64,000 nt of DNA from Syntrophus sp963665935 (GTDB lineage: Bacteria; Desulfobacterota; Syntrophia; Syntrophales; Syntrophaceae): positions 1,612,001 to 1,676,000 of the forward strand of contig OY762510.1 in assembly GCA_963665935.1 (NCBI GenBank), given 5' to 3'. This document shows, in pieces, positions 21,107 to 29,617 of this stretch (the stretch's first letter is position 1; each line of letters begins with the position of its first letter). The position numbers and the translations under genes are program-made. The notes under the pieces are model-generated. The model saw only the letters and a list, made by a program, of their open reading frames with translations, did no database searches and was not told the DNA's origin.

Positions 21107-22086
21107 CAGACTATAATGGTATCCTCGTATGTACTGATACGGCAGGCGGGAAGCTCGCTGGCATTGCCGCAGAGTTACTCGGTGCGGGCGCCCGGCTTTC
21201 CGCAGATATGGAACAGCCTTTAACGGCCCTCGTTGTTGGCGCAGGGCCAGACAGCGAGGCTGCAAAGCAGGCAATTTCAATGGGAGCCGTCAAGGTCGTG
21301 GCGGTCCCATCGTCAGACCTCAACCCTGAACAGTACGCCCTTGTACTTGAACAGTTCTGTTCCTCGTCGCATCCAGCGGTCATTATGATGGCCCATGATG
21401 ATACGGGCCGGGATGGGGCGCCACGGCTTGCAGCAAAGATCGGAGCCGTAGTGACAATGGATTGTACGGGTGTCGAAATCGATCCATCAACCCGCGAGCT
21501 CCTGCTTTCAAAGCCAGTGTATGGAGGCAATGCCCTTGCCGTATGGGCGTCGTCATCCTTCCCCGAAGTCATCACCGTCAGACCAGGATCGTTCCAGGCT
21601 GCACAAGCTGATGCCGGCAAAAGCGGGGAGGTAACTTCCCTGGACGTTTCAGCTGCGGGGTTGACACCGAGGACGCGCCTCATCGAGGCAACGAAGGCGG
21701 AAGGAGTGAAGCTCGAAGATGCCAAGGTCATTGTTGCTGGCGGGGCCGGGCTCGGAACTCCGGATGGACTGAAGATGATCGAGGAACTGGCTGGATTGCT
21801 TGGCGGCGTCGTCGGTGTAACACGCGTTCCGTGTGACCTGGGCTGGGTGCCGATCAGCATGGAAATTGGACAGACGGGACATATCGTGGCTCCTGAGCTG
21901 TATATCGCTGTCGGTATCTCCGGAGCCCCTCAGCATGTCACAGGCTGTCTGGGATCGAAAGTGATCGTCGCGATCAACCGTGACCCGGATGCCAATATTT
22001 TCAAAATGTCCAATTTTGGTGTCGTAGGTGATTACAAGCAGATTCTTCCTTCCTTTGCTGAAAGGGTTAAAGCATTGAAGGGATGA
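21103..22086 (+). CDS. etfA: Electron transfer flavoprotein alpha subunit (FixB/EtfA)
   Basis: EtfA of 327 residues. The C-terminal FAD domain carries YIAVGISGAPQHVTGCLGSK, INRDPDANIF and the terminal VVGDYKQILP, all typical of EtfA. It forms the FAD-carrying heterodimer with EtfB and would shuttle electrons between the acyl-CoA dehydrogenases nearby and FixCX. It is the last gene of the carboxyltransferase-ACAD-fixCX-etfBA unit; a 34-bp inverted repeat follows at 22250. Confidence 0.94.
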   Translation: MTDYNGILVCTDTAGGKLAGIAAELLGAGARLSADMEQPLTALVVGAGPDSEAAKQAISMGAVKVVAVPSSDLNPEQYALVLEQFCSSSHPAVIMMAHDDTGRDGAPRLAAKIGAVVTMDCTGVEIDPSTRELLLSKPVYGGNALAVWASSSFPEVITVRPGSFQAAQADAGKSGEVTSLDVSAAGLTPRTRLIEATKAEGVKLEDAKVIVAGGAGLGTPDGLKMIEELAGLLGGVVGVTRVPCDLGWVPISMEIGQTGHIVAPELYIAVGISGAPQHVTGCLGSKVIVAINRDPDANIFKMSNFGVVGDYKQILPSFAERVKALKG

Positions 22087-22249
22087 TGATTGCACTGATG
22101 ATATAACGAGTTGTCTTTCAAAGGATAACAAGGCCGGTCAAAAGGAGTCGATGTCGTCGTCTGGAATATCGTCGAGGAGCTGAGTAACGAAGCCGGCGAA
22201 GTTCGCCAAAGAAAGGCAACTCGGTAGAAAAAGGAAAGAGTAGTAGAAA

Positions 22250-22283
22250 AAGAGGCCAGGTGCGCACTGGCGCCTGGCCTCTT
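22250..22283. repeat. 11-bp inverted repeat after etfA
   Basis: AAGAGGCCAGG and CCTGGCCTCTT are perfect complements around a 12-nt loop. There is no clear T-run on either side, so this is either a weak terminator for the etf operon or a repeat element. Confidence 0.45.
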
Positions 22284-22389
22284 GACCGAGTAAATGAGCT
22301 GATGAGAACAAACAAAACAATTTTGTTGCTGCTGTTTCAATTTGTCGTGTTTGATGTGTGCGGTAAAAATCAGGGGCAAGCGAGATCTT

Positions 22390-22530
22390 CTTCATCTGTT
22401 CAATCAACCGGGGAGGATCTCCCAAGTTTGCACAGTCTTCGGCTATTCAAGGGATAGCTTCTATCGCTTCAAAGAGCTCTACAAGACAGGCAGGTGAACC
22501 TGTTTTGCGAGTGATCAGCCGGATGTAATC
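22390..22530 (+). pseudogene. Transposase helix-turn-helix remnant (IS481-type)
   Basis: A short plus-strand frame reads QPGRISQVCTVFGYSRDSF then YRFKELYKTGR before a TGA. A shifted frame continues GEPVLRVISR. This is the characteristic N-terminal helix-turn-helix of IS481-type transposases (xxSQACRxMGYSRDSFYRFKELY...ALxEISR). No catalytic domain or terminal repeats are visible nearby, so it is a small fossil fragment. Confidence 0.75.
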
Positions 22531-22810
22531 CTATCTGTTTCCTCATTGCATCTCCACGGCATCAATTTTCGACTACAAGACGGAACAACCAGTTGGGGAT
22601 CAAGATGGCCCTTGACGTTTTTATTGTGCGTCGTAGGCGGAGATGAAGGGAACTTTTGGTTTTTTTCGGCAGACCAACTGTCCTTTGATGAAAAAAGTGA
22701 AGATACCGTGATCCGGAGAGTTTTATCCAATAACGGACTGATTTCCAGGACTCTCTTTGAAGATCAACAGGGTTTCATCTTCTTTATTTTTAAAGCAGTT
22801 AACTCATAAT
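22531..22810. other. Intergenic region before second acyl-CoA dehydrogenase
   Basis: An open but unrecognised 87-codon plus frame (22546-22809) spans most of it. It lacks a ribosome-binding site and has no family signature, so I do not call it a gene. The promoter of the 22824 gene should lie here but none is clear. Confidence 0.3.
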
Positions 22811-22823
22811 TGGAGGTGGACAT

Positions 22824-23975
22824 TTGGATTTCGAACTTGATCAAGATCTATTAACGCTAAAGGAAAAAGTGCAGAGGCTGGTACAGGAAATAGTTCTACC
22901 AAAGGCCACTGAACTCGATGAAGTTGGGGGATTCCCCTATGACATTAAGGACGCTTTTGCAGAGCAAAGGATTCTGGCCTTGCCTTTTCCTCCGGAATAC
23001 GGCGGGGCCAGCGGGAAGGCGCTTCCGATGGCGATTGCAACAGAGGAACTCGCCAAAGTAAGTTGCAGTGTGGCTATGATTCTGACCGGCCAGTGTCTTG
23101 GTTCGGCGGCAATCATAATTGCCGGCACGGAGGAACAGAAACAACGGTTCCTTCCCACCCTGGCCAGTGGTCAAAAAATGGCCTGCTACGGTCTTACCGA
23201 ACCTGACGCTGGTTCAGACGTGGGGAACCTTCAGTGCGTGGCTGTCAGGGATGGCAATAATTACGTGGTCAATGGCACCAAACGGTTTATCACTTACGGA
23301 GATGTTGCCGACGTGATGACCCTGTTCGTTAAAACGGTGGATCAAACCACCAGGAAAAAGAAGGTGTCCTGCCTGGTTGCCGAGAGAGGAACGGGCTGGA
23401 ATGTCAGCAAGTTGGAGCACAAAATAGGGATTAAAGGTTCGACAACGACGGAATTGGTCCTTGAGGACTTTCGGGTTCCGGTAGAGAACCTGCTGGGTGT
23501 CGAGGGGGACGGTTTTAAGATCGCCATGCAGGTACTCGACAAGACGAGAGCCACCATCGCGGCGCAGGCACTTGGCATGGCGCAGGGCGCTCTCGACTGT
23601 GCAGTGCAGTTCGCCCGTGAGCATATGGAATGTGGAGAGCCGATCGGCAGAATGCAGGGCATCCAGATGAAGCTGGCCGACATGGAGATGAAAACCCAGG
23701 CGGCCCGTTATATATCGTATTTCGCCGCAGACAAATACGACCATCATGATCCTGACCGAGGCAGGTATTCAGCTTGTGCCAAAGCCTTTGCCACCGATGC
23801 GGCCATGGAGGTAATCGGCGGCGCCATTCAAGTGCTGGGGCAGTATGGTTATACCAAGCTTTACCCAGTGGAGAGAATGTTTCGGGATGCTAAAGTACAG
23901 CAGATTTACGAGGGCACAAACGAAATCCAGCGCATCGTCATCGCTCGAAGCCTGCTGGGCCGCGACTTTGCGTAA
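22824..23975 (+). CDS. Acyl-CoA dehydrogenase (canonical)
   Basis: Acyl-CoA dehydrogenase of 383 residues that oxidises an acyl-CoA to the 2-enoyl-CoA using FAD and passes electrons to Etf. Motifs: YGLTEPDAGSDVGNLQ in the beta domain and QIYEGTNEIQRIVIARSLLG at the C-terminus, where the YEG glutamate is the normal catalytic base. The start is a TTG at 22824 with a strong GGAGGTGG 5 bp upstream; no ATG is better placed. It stands alone after the etf operon and is probably one of the Etf partners. Chain-length or substrate preference cannot be read. Confidence 0.94.
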   Translation: MDFELDQDLLTLKEKVQRLVQEIVLPKATELDEVGGFPYDIKDAFAEQRILALPFPPEYGGASGKALPMAIATEELAKVSCSVAMILTGQCLGSAAIIIAGTEEQKQRFLPTLASGQKMACYGLTEPDAGSDVGNLQCVAVRDGNNYVVNGTKRFITYGDVADVMTLFVKTVDQTTRKKKVSCLVAERGTGWNVSKLEHKIGIKGSTTTELVLEDFRVPVENLLGVEGDGFKIAMQVLDKTRATIAAQALGMAQGALDCAVQFAREHMECGEPIGRMQGIQMKLADMEMKTQAARYISYFAADKYDHHDPDRGRYSACAKAFATDAAMEVIGGAIQVLGQYGYTKLYPVERMFRDAKVQQIYEGTNEIQRIVIARSLLGRDFA

Positions 23976-24069
23976 AATACTGCAAGTCTGATAATGCGAA
24001 TATACTAAAGAGGGTGACGGCGTCAGATCCCGTGCTGCTCTTAGTTAAAGAAGGGGACGGCTGCAGAAC

Positions 24070-24098
24070 GGCAACGAGCGAAATTCCCGATCGTTGCC
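24070..24098. repeat. Hairpin between two acyl-CoA dehydrogenase genes
   Basis: GGCAACGA and TCGTTGCC form an 8-bp stem with a 13-nt loop. There is no adjacent T-run. It may be a weak transcription stop or an mRNA-stabilising stem. Confidence 0.35.
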
Positions 24099-24181
24099 AT
24101 CGTCCGAAATCTGCTCGCCGTCTTTTATATAAAACGGTTGTGGGTTAGAAAACTAAAAATGTTGGATAGAAGGTGGACTTT

Positions 24182-25327
24182 ATGGAAAATCTGTTGACTG
24201 ATGAAATAAAAATGTTCCAGGACATGATGCGCAAGTTCTGTGAAAAAGAAATTAAACCGGTTGCCGCAGAGATTGATGAAAAAGAAGAGTATCCTTTAGA
24301 AATATTAAAAAAACTGGCAGAGATGGGTGTCGGGGGAATTATCGTTCCAGAGCAGTACGGAGGCAGCAGTCTCGGCTGGGTCGGTGCCTGTGTGGCCATG
24401 GAAGAACTGGGCCGTGTGTCTGCTGCTGTTGCGTTAGCGGCCGGAGCGACCAGTTTTTATTATGCGTACCCGATCTTGATGGCCGGCAGTGAAGCGCAGA
24501 AAGAGAATTTCCTCACCAGCGCCGCATACGGAGAAAAAACGGGAACGCTGGCCCTGATTGAGGCCAATAGCGGATACAATGAGGCCGGGATCACCGCGAC
24601 GGTCGAAGACCGGGGTGATTCCTTTGTGTTGAACGGAAATAAAATGTTTGTAACCAATGCGGATCATGCTGATTATATGCTTGTATTTGCCAAGCAGGTC
24701 ATCGAGAAACAGCCGGATACTTTCATGCTGTTAGTCGTGGACCCGAAATCGCCTGGAATCACGATCACAAAGATCCCCAAGATGGGCATGGCTGCCGTTT
24801 CAACCTGCAAGGTTGAATTAAATGAGGTTGCAGTGCCGAAGGATGCTCTCATATCTTCGGGGCCTGAGTGCGCAAAGCTGATGACCGATTCGCTCGACTA
24901 TTTTCGCCTGATCTTCGGAGCAGTCAGCCTGGGTATCATGCAGGGCGCCTATGAAGAGGCCATTGCTTATTCCCAGGATCGGGAAACATTCGGCATGCCC
25001 ATATTCAATTATCAGGCAGTGGGCTTTTATCTGGCCGATATGTTTAAAATGCTCACCGTTGCCCGGAATATGATTTACCAGACGGCGATCAAGGCGGATC
25101 GGTGCCTTGAATTTTCGCTGGATGCGCAGGTTGCAAAGCTGTACGCCTCAGAGTCCTGTATGTGGACGGCAGATAGGGCGTTGCAGATCCATGGGGGATA
25201 CGGCTTCTCGGTTGAATATCCGATTTCACGATTGTTCCGAGAGGCGCGGTTCATGGAGGTCGGTGAAGGGACATCAGAAGTTTTGAAAGCAGTTATTGTT
25301 TCAAAGCTTGGTCTCTCAAAACGATAA
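24182..25327 (+). CDS. Acyl-CoA dehydrogenase
   Basis: Acyl-CoA dehydrogenase of about 381 residues. The C-terminal segment EVGEGTSEVLKAVIVSKLG keeps the catalytic-site glutamate before GT, unlike the 17583 paralogue. The beta-domain segment ALIEANSGYNEAGI departs from the usual TEPxAGSD, so substrate contacts may differ. ATG 24182 is chosen because AAGGTGG precedes it by 5 bp; the GTG at 24173 lies inside that motif. It ends shortly before a terminator-like stem at 25352-25414. Confidence 0.92.
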   Translation: MENLLTDEIKMFQDMMRKFCEKEIKPVAAEIDEKEEYPLEILKKLAEMGVGGIIVPEQYGGSSLGWVGACVAMEELGRVSAAVALAAGATSFYYAYPILMAGSEAQKENFLTSAAYGEKTGTLALIEANSGYNEAGITATVEDRGDSFVLNGNKMFVTNADHADYMLVFAKQVIEKQPDTFMLLVVDPKSPGITITKIPKMGMAAVSTCKVELNEVAVPKDALISSGPECAKLMTDSLDYFRLIFGAVSLGIMQGAYEEAIAYSQDRETFGMPIFNYQAVGFYLADMFKMLTVARNMIYQTAIKADRCLEFSLDAQVAKLYASESCMWTADRALQIHGGYGFSVEYPISRLFREARFMEVGEGTSEVLKAVIVSKLGLSKR

Positions 25328-25351
25328 GTAAATCCAAGTATTACCGATAAT

Positions 25352-25414
25352 AACCACCTCTTTTAAGCTCTATTTCCATTCGATGGGATTTTGCTGTAGG
25401 GAGGTGGTTTTTTC
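25352..25414 (+). terminator. Terminator after acyl-CoA dehydrogenase
   Basis: AACCACCTC (25352-25360) pairs with GAGGTGGTT (25401-25409), followed by a run of T residues. The loop is about 40 nt, which is long, but the T-tract supports rho-independent termination. Confidence 0.6.
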
Positions 25415-25734
25415 ATGGATACAGGTCCAAGTTTTTTTACTTGATAAAAGTTAACCCAATTTCATCTTGTACGAACAGAACCGCCAGTTTGACGAGAGTT
25501 GCGCGGTGCTGATTTCCAGTGCATCCGGGAAAGTAATAGGGCTGCTTGTCATTTTTTATGAATATTTCATCTCATGTTTACTGAAATATATTTATCAGTG
25601 AAAGATAGGTTAGAGTTTCAATCTTGAATTATTTGATATAAAAGGAACAAGCTGTCTTGTGACAAGATGCGGAGTTTTTGTGCTTTGGTTCAAAAGCACA
25701 TTCGGACTTCAATCAGGGAGGAAAAGGTAGGATT
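25415..25734. other. Intergenic leader of PAS/LuxR regulator
   Basis: AT-rich region with no supported gene. A fragmentary frame near 25470-25600 is not recognised. GGGAGGAAAAGG at about 25717-25728 is the ribosome-binding site of the next gene. Confidence 0.4.
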
Positions 25735-26811
25735 ATGGGGGTAGATGAAGGAAAAGGTCAGGAAAAAATCACTGAATATGATGCATTGTATCAGCAATTC
25801 TATGGTCAGGAGGTCTCCGGGCCACTGGTGGATCAAGCAGCTGCCGAAATCCTGAAGAAGCAGTCTGACGCCCTCAGCGAACAGGCGGCGCTTCTGGATC
25901 TGGCGGAGGATCTGATTATGGTTCTGGACATGAGGCACTGTATCCTGTTCTGGAATCGAGGAGCCGAGGAAAAATATGGTTGGAGTCGTGACGAAGTCAT
26001 GGGGAAACACATTCATTCCCTACTCAAGACAGATTTTCCTGATAATCTTGATGATATAGAAAAAACCCTGGTAACTCGGGGCCGCTGGGAAGGTGAACTG
26101 GCACAGACCAGGCGGGATGGCAGTCCGATCCTGGTGGAAAGCCGCTGGGCGCTGCGGCGCAATGAACAGGGGAAGCCCTTAGCTGTCCTGGAAATCAATA
26201 ACGACATTACACAGCGTAAACATGCAGAGGCAATGCTGCAGAAGACATTGGAAGAACTTGAGGCCCGTGTTCAGGAAAGAACCGCGGATCTTAAAAAAGT
26301 TAATGAGGAATTGGAAGAAGAAATTGTTGAAAGAAAAAAAATCGAAGAAGCCCTGAAGAAACGTGAAATCGAACTGGAGATCAAAACTCGGAATCTTGAG
26401 GAACTGAACACGGCCCTTACGGTACTCCTTAAAAAAAGGGAGAATGATAAGAATGAACTGGAAGAAAAGGTTCTTTCCAATGTGAAAAGCATGGTCCTCC
26501 CCTATGTGGACAAACTGAAAATGACCCCTCTCGATGCCACTCAGGTAAATTACATGAACATCATGGAATCTCATCTCAATGAAGTCATCTCCTCCTTCCT
26601 GATGAAGTTAACATCCACCTCCCTGAATCTTACCCCCCGAGAGATTCAGGTGGCCTCCCTGATCAAGGATGGCAAGACAACCAAGGAAATCGCGGAACTA
26701 ATGAATGTCTGTTCCGGAGCGGTAGCCCTCCACCGGAATCACATCCGCAAAAAACTTGGCCTCAACAGGAAAAAAATCAACCTTCGCTCTCACCTTCTCT
26801 CGCTTCCATAG
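25735..26811 (+). CDS. PAS-domain LuxR-type transcriptional regulator
   Basis: Cytoplasmic protein of 358 residues: a PAS domain (about 55-180, MVLDMRHCILFWNRGAEEKYG and WEGELAQTRRDGSPI), a long charged coiled coil (about 180-270), a conserved linker (VLPYVDKLKMTPLDATQVNYM) and a C-terminal LuxR-type helix-turn-helix (LTPREIQVASLIKDGKTTKE, then HIRKKLGL). It has neither a kinase nor a receiver domain, so it looks like a one-component sensor-regulator. The last about 140 residues match those of the 48466 protein. ATG 25735 has GGGAGG about 10 bp upstream. Target genes are unknown; the downstream decarboxylase genes are candidates by position only. Confidence 0.85.
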   Translation: MGVDEGKGQEKITEYDALYQQFYGQEVSGPLVDQAAAEILKKQSDALSEQAALLDLAEDLIMVLDMRHCILFWNRGAEEKYGWSRDEVMGKHIHSLLKTDFPDNLDDIEKTLVTRGRWEGELAQTRRDGSPILVESRWALRRNEQGKPLAVLEINNDITQRKHAEAMLQKTLEELEARVQERTADLKKVNEELEEEIVERKKIEEALKKREIELEIKTRNLEELNTALTVLLKKRENDKNELEEKVLSNVKSMVLPYVDKLKMTPLDATQVNYMNIMESHLNEVISSFLMKLTSTSLNLTPREIQVASLIKDGKTTKEIAELMNVCSGAVALHRNHIRKKLGLNRKKINLRSHLLSLP

Positions 26812-27039
26812 TATAAGTATTATACTTATATATTTCTTATCTTTTTTTTATCTTCTTTTTCGCCTCGTTCTTCGCTAATCGTGACGCACAATTATCCGTG
26901 GCGATTGTTTCTCTCAATTTTTCCCGAATCCATCGGATCGTTCCCTAGATTATCCGGTCGTACCGTTATTCTTTCGTTCATTCAGGCAGTGTGCCGGCTG
27001 GCAAGCTGGAATAATATTTATATTCTAGGAGGTGTTTGT

Positions 27040-27180
27040 ATGCAGATGGACAATTTCACTTTTGGCGTCACGATGCTGGTCTGCGGGATGGGAGGAACCC
27101 TTCTGACCCTGTGGATCATGAGCTTGGTGATGGGCTTAATGGGGAAGATTTTCCCGTACAAGCCGGAAGAGGAGGACTAA
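27040..27180 (+). CDS. Sodium-pump decarboxylase gamma-like subunit, copy 1
   Basis: Tiny membrane protein of 46 residues: one hydrophobic helix (about 8-36) and an acidic tail (KPEEED). Its position directly before the beta subunit and its shape fit the OadG/gamma class that stabilises the sodium-translocating decarboxylase complex, although it is shorter than typical OadG. ATG 27040 follows AGGAGG at 27027-27032 with about 7 bp spacing. It is nearly identical to 37033-37173. Confidence 0.75.
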   Translation: MQMDNFTFGVTMLVCGMGGTLLTLWIMSLVMGLMGKIFPYKPEEED

Positions 27181-27183
27181 GGG

Positions 27184-28344
27184 ATGGCCGAAGCAATTAT
27201 TAGTGGATTGATGGGACTTACTGTCGGATTTGTGCAACTTGGCGTTGAATGGCGCAATGTGATCATGATTTTTGTCGGCTGCGTTTTCCTCTGGCTGGGG
27301 ATCAAAAAGGACTGCGAGCCGCTCTTGTTGGTGCCCATCGGTTTCGGGTGCATCATCGTCAATGTTCCCTTTGCCGATGTCATGAATGTCGGAAAAGAAC
27401 CGGGTTTCATCCGGGTGCTGTATGATGCCGGGATCAGCTCAGAGCTGTTTCCCCTGCTGATCTTTGTTGGGATCGGGGCTATGACGGATTTCGGTCCGGT
27501 TCTGGCGCAGCCGTCAACCTTCCTGCTGGGGGCAGCCGGACAGTGCGGGATTTTTATCACCCTGCTGGCGGCCCTGGCGTTGGGCTTCCCCAAACTGGAG
27601 GCAGTAACGATCGGGATCATCGGGGCCTGTGATGGACCGACGGTGATTTACGTCGCCTCGAAATACGCCCCGCAGCTGCTGGGGGCGGTTTCCGTGGCGG
27701 CCTATTCCTACATGTCGCTGGTTCCGATTCTGCAGCCGCCCATCATGAGGGCAATGACGACGAAGAAGGAACGGATGACGGTTATGAAATCCCAGGCCAA
27801 GCCGGTTTCTAAGATGACGAAGCTCCTCTTCCCCGTGGTGGTCACCGTCCTGGGCGGCTTGATTGCCCCGAAAGGGTTGCCTCTGCTGGCGACGATCATG
27901 TTGGGGAACCTGATGCGGGAATCGGGTTGTGTGAGCCGCCTGACCTCGGCTGCCGAGAATGAGATTTCCAACGTGGTCACCCTCTTCCTGGGACTGGCCA
28001 TCGGGGCGACGATGTCCGGCGCCGCGTTCATCAGACCGCAAACCCTGATCGTTCTGGCTCTAGGGCTGATTGCCATCTGTCTGGACACCGTTTTCGGCAT
28101 CCTCTTCGGGAAGGTGATGTACGTCTTGACGGGCGGGAAGGTCAATCCTCTGATCGGCGCCGCGGGTATTTCGGCATTCCCCATGGCGGCCCGGGTCGTC
28201 CAGAAGGAAGGTCAGAAGTGGAACAAGAAGAACTTCCTGCTTATGCATGCGATGGGCGCCAATGCCGGCGGACAGGTTGGTTCGGTCATCGCTGCGGCGG
28301 TCATGCTTTCCGTGCTGGCGGGAATGGGCATTCTTCCAGTTTAG
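27184..28344 (+). CDS. Na+-translocating decarboxylase beta subunit, copy 1
   Basis: Integral membrane protein of 386 residues, with about nine to eleven transmembrane segments, of the OadB/GcdB/MmdB family. This subunit decarboxylates carboxybiotin and exports Na+. Diagnostic segments are GACDGPTVIYVASKYAP (conserved Asp) and GNLMRESGCVSRL with the Asn/Ser-containing ion site. It starts 3 bp after gamma. No carboxyltransferase or biotin-carrier gene adjoins it; the nearest carboxyltransferase is at 16008-17573. The protein differs from copy 2 (37177-38337) only at residue 5 (Ile versus Thr). Confidence 0.94.
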   Translation: MAEAIISGLMGLTVGFVQLGVEWRNVIMIFVGCVFLWLGIKKDCEPLLLVPIGFGCIIVNVPFADVMNVGKEPGFIRVLYDAGISSELFPLLIFVGIGAMTDFGPVLAQPSTFLLGAAGQCGIFITLLAALALGFPKLEAVTIGIIGACDGPTVIYVASKYAPQLLGAVSVAAYSYMSLVPILQPPIMRAMTTKKERMTVMKSQAKPVSKMTKLLFPVVVTVLGGLIAPKGLPLLATIMLGNLMRESGCVSRLTSAAENEISNVVTLFLGLAIGATMSGAAFIRPQTLIVLALGLIAICLDTVFGILFGKVMYVLTGGKVNPLIGAAGISAFPMAARVVQKEGQKWNKKNFLLMHAMGANAGGQVGSVIAAAVMLSVLAGMGILPV

Positions 28345-28467
28345 TTGAATGTAATATACAATTATAACATAAACATAACACAAGGAGAAAAAGGGCAAAG
28401 GCCAGAAACTTCCACGGAAGATTAAATGGCCTCTGCACCTTGATTTAGGAAATAAGGAGATACAACC

Positions 28468-29211
28468 ATGCATTTTGATTGGTCAACTATGTTTCACATT
28501 GAATGGACCGTCACCTTCCTGTTGGCGATGTTGAACATTGTTTTCATCAACATCATCCTGTCCGGTGACAATGCTGTGCTGATTGCCATGGCCGTACGTG
28601 GACTCAATAAAGAACAGCGGACGAAGGGTATTGTCTTTGGAACGGCTGCCGCTGTCATCCTCAGGGTTATCCTGACTTTTTTTGTGGCGCTGCTGTTGGG
28701 AATTCCCTATCTCAAGCTGGTCGGCGGCGCCCTGATTCTCTGGATTGCCACCCAACTATTCATGGGTGAAGAGGAGGGAGAAGGGGGAGAACAAATCACA
28801 ACCCTGGCCAAGGCGATTCGGGTCATCATCATTGCCGACCTGACCATGTCGCTGGACAATGTCCTGGGGGTGGCCGGTGCTGCCGGGGGGAACATGTTCC
28901 TGCTGCTCTTCGGTTTGGGATTGAGCATCCCCATCATTATCTTTACCAGCAACCTGATCTCGACTCTGATGGACAAGTATCCGATTATCGTTGTTCTGGG
29001 CGCGGCCATTCTCGGTCGGGTCGGTGGTGAAATGATGATTACGGATCCCGCTGTCGAAAAAATGCTTCATCCGAACGCCTTTGTGGATTACGGCGTACAG
29101 ATTGCCTGTGCCGTCGGTGTGGTGGTTGTTGGGAAACTGATAGCGAAGATGAAGCATTCCCGGGAAATCAGTGAAGAAGAGGCGATTCCGCAAGCGGAAA
29201 AAGTCAAATAA
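28468..29211 (+). CDS. TerC/YjbE-family membrane protein, copy 1
   Basis: Membrane protein of 247 residues of the TerC superfamily, with about seven to eight transmembrane segments. The hallmark acidic motifs are NIVFINIILSGDNAVLIAMA in the first helix and LTMSLDNVLGVAGAA midway, which form the presumed metal-ion path. Family members are linked to Mn2+ export or metal homeostasis. It follows the decarboxylase beta gene by 123 bp with AAGGAG before the ATG. Copy 2 (38458-39186) is clearly homologous but diverged at DNA level, unlike the upstream genes. Confidence 0.9.
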   Translation: MHFDWSTMFHIEWTVTFLLAMLNIVFINIILSGDNAVLIAMAVRGLNKEQRTKGIVFGTAAAVILRVILTFFVALLLGIPYLKLVGGALILWIATQLFMGEEEGEGGEQITTLAKAIRVIIIADLTMSLDNVLGVAGAAGGNMFLLLFGLGLSIPIIIFTSNLISTLMDKYPIIVVLGAAILGRVGGEMMITDPAVEKMLHPNAFVDYGVQIACAVGVVVVGKLIAKMKHSREISEEEAIPQAEKVK

Positions 29212-29243
29212 TATGGTTTAAAGTTCCCGGTCCTACCTCCTCC

Positions 29244-29316
29244 GCATGCAAAGGAGCCAGAAACCCTGCTCAGATGTCACGCTTCCTGTCTCCTGCCTTC
29301 TGTCTCCTTTGCATGC
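29244..29316. repeat. 13-bp inverted repeat downstream of terC copy 1
   Basis: GCATGCAAAGGAG (29244-29256) and CTCCTTTGCATGC (29304-29316) are perfect complements separated by 47 nt. There is no T-run. It may be a long-loop hairpin ending the terC message or a protein-binding site. Confidence 0.4.
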
Positions 29317-29518
29317 ACCCCTCTCGGACTGAACCGGGTGAGTCCCTTCGTATTCCATTGCTCTGCTGGGAGTCACCCCAAATCGGTTTCAGGTTTGGCT
29401 TTCCCGGATTCCGCGAGAAAATTTCCTCCTCGATGTCTCATCACCTTTCGATCATCCCTAATCCGCAGGTAGAACAATTACCCATTATCTTAAATTTCTT
29501 GCACTTAATCATTAGATA

Positions 29519-29546
29519 AAATCAGGGTTTCCCTGATTGAATTTTT
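29519..29546 (+). terminator. Terminator-like hairpin
   Basis: AATCAGGG and CCCTGATT form an 8-bp stem with a 3-nt loop, followed by GAATTTTT. It lies 300 bp after terC and about 70 bp before the next ATG, so it could end read-through from the left. The rest of 29212-29617 holds no gene I can support. Confidence 0.5.
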
Positions 29547-29617
29547 GGATGAGCGTGTCTAGAATGGGTGAAAATCAGATGAATCGGGTTGTCATTAAAA
29601 CAACTTAAGGAGGGAGT

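Noticed and set aside
22546..22809. 87-codon plus frame before the second acyl-CoA dehydrogenase
   Set aside because: Lacks a ribosome-binding site and any known motif, and lies next to transposase debris.
26990..27025. Possible sigma54 promoter (TGGCAAGCTGG) before gamma copy 1
   Set aside because: The -12 GC element is missing at the required spacing.
28345..28467. Possible Mn2+-sensing yybP-ykoY riboswitch before terC copy 1
   Set aside because: The spacer is short and AT-rich and does not contain the conserved aptamer blocks; the same holds for copy 2, which has only a simple hairpin.
29244..29316. Considered as a CRISPR or tandem repeat because TGTCTCCT recurs
   Set aside because: Only one inverted pair and an imperfect short direct repeat; no spacer-repeat periodicity.
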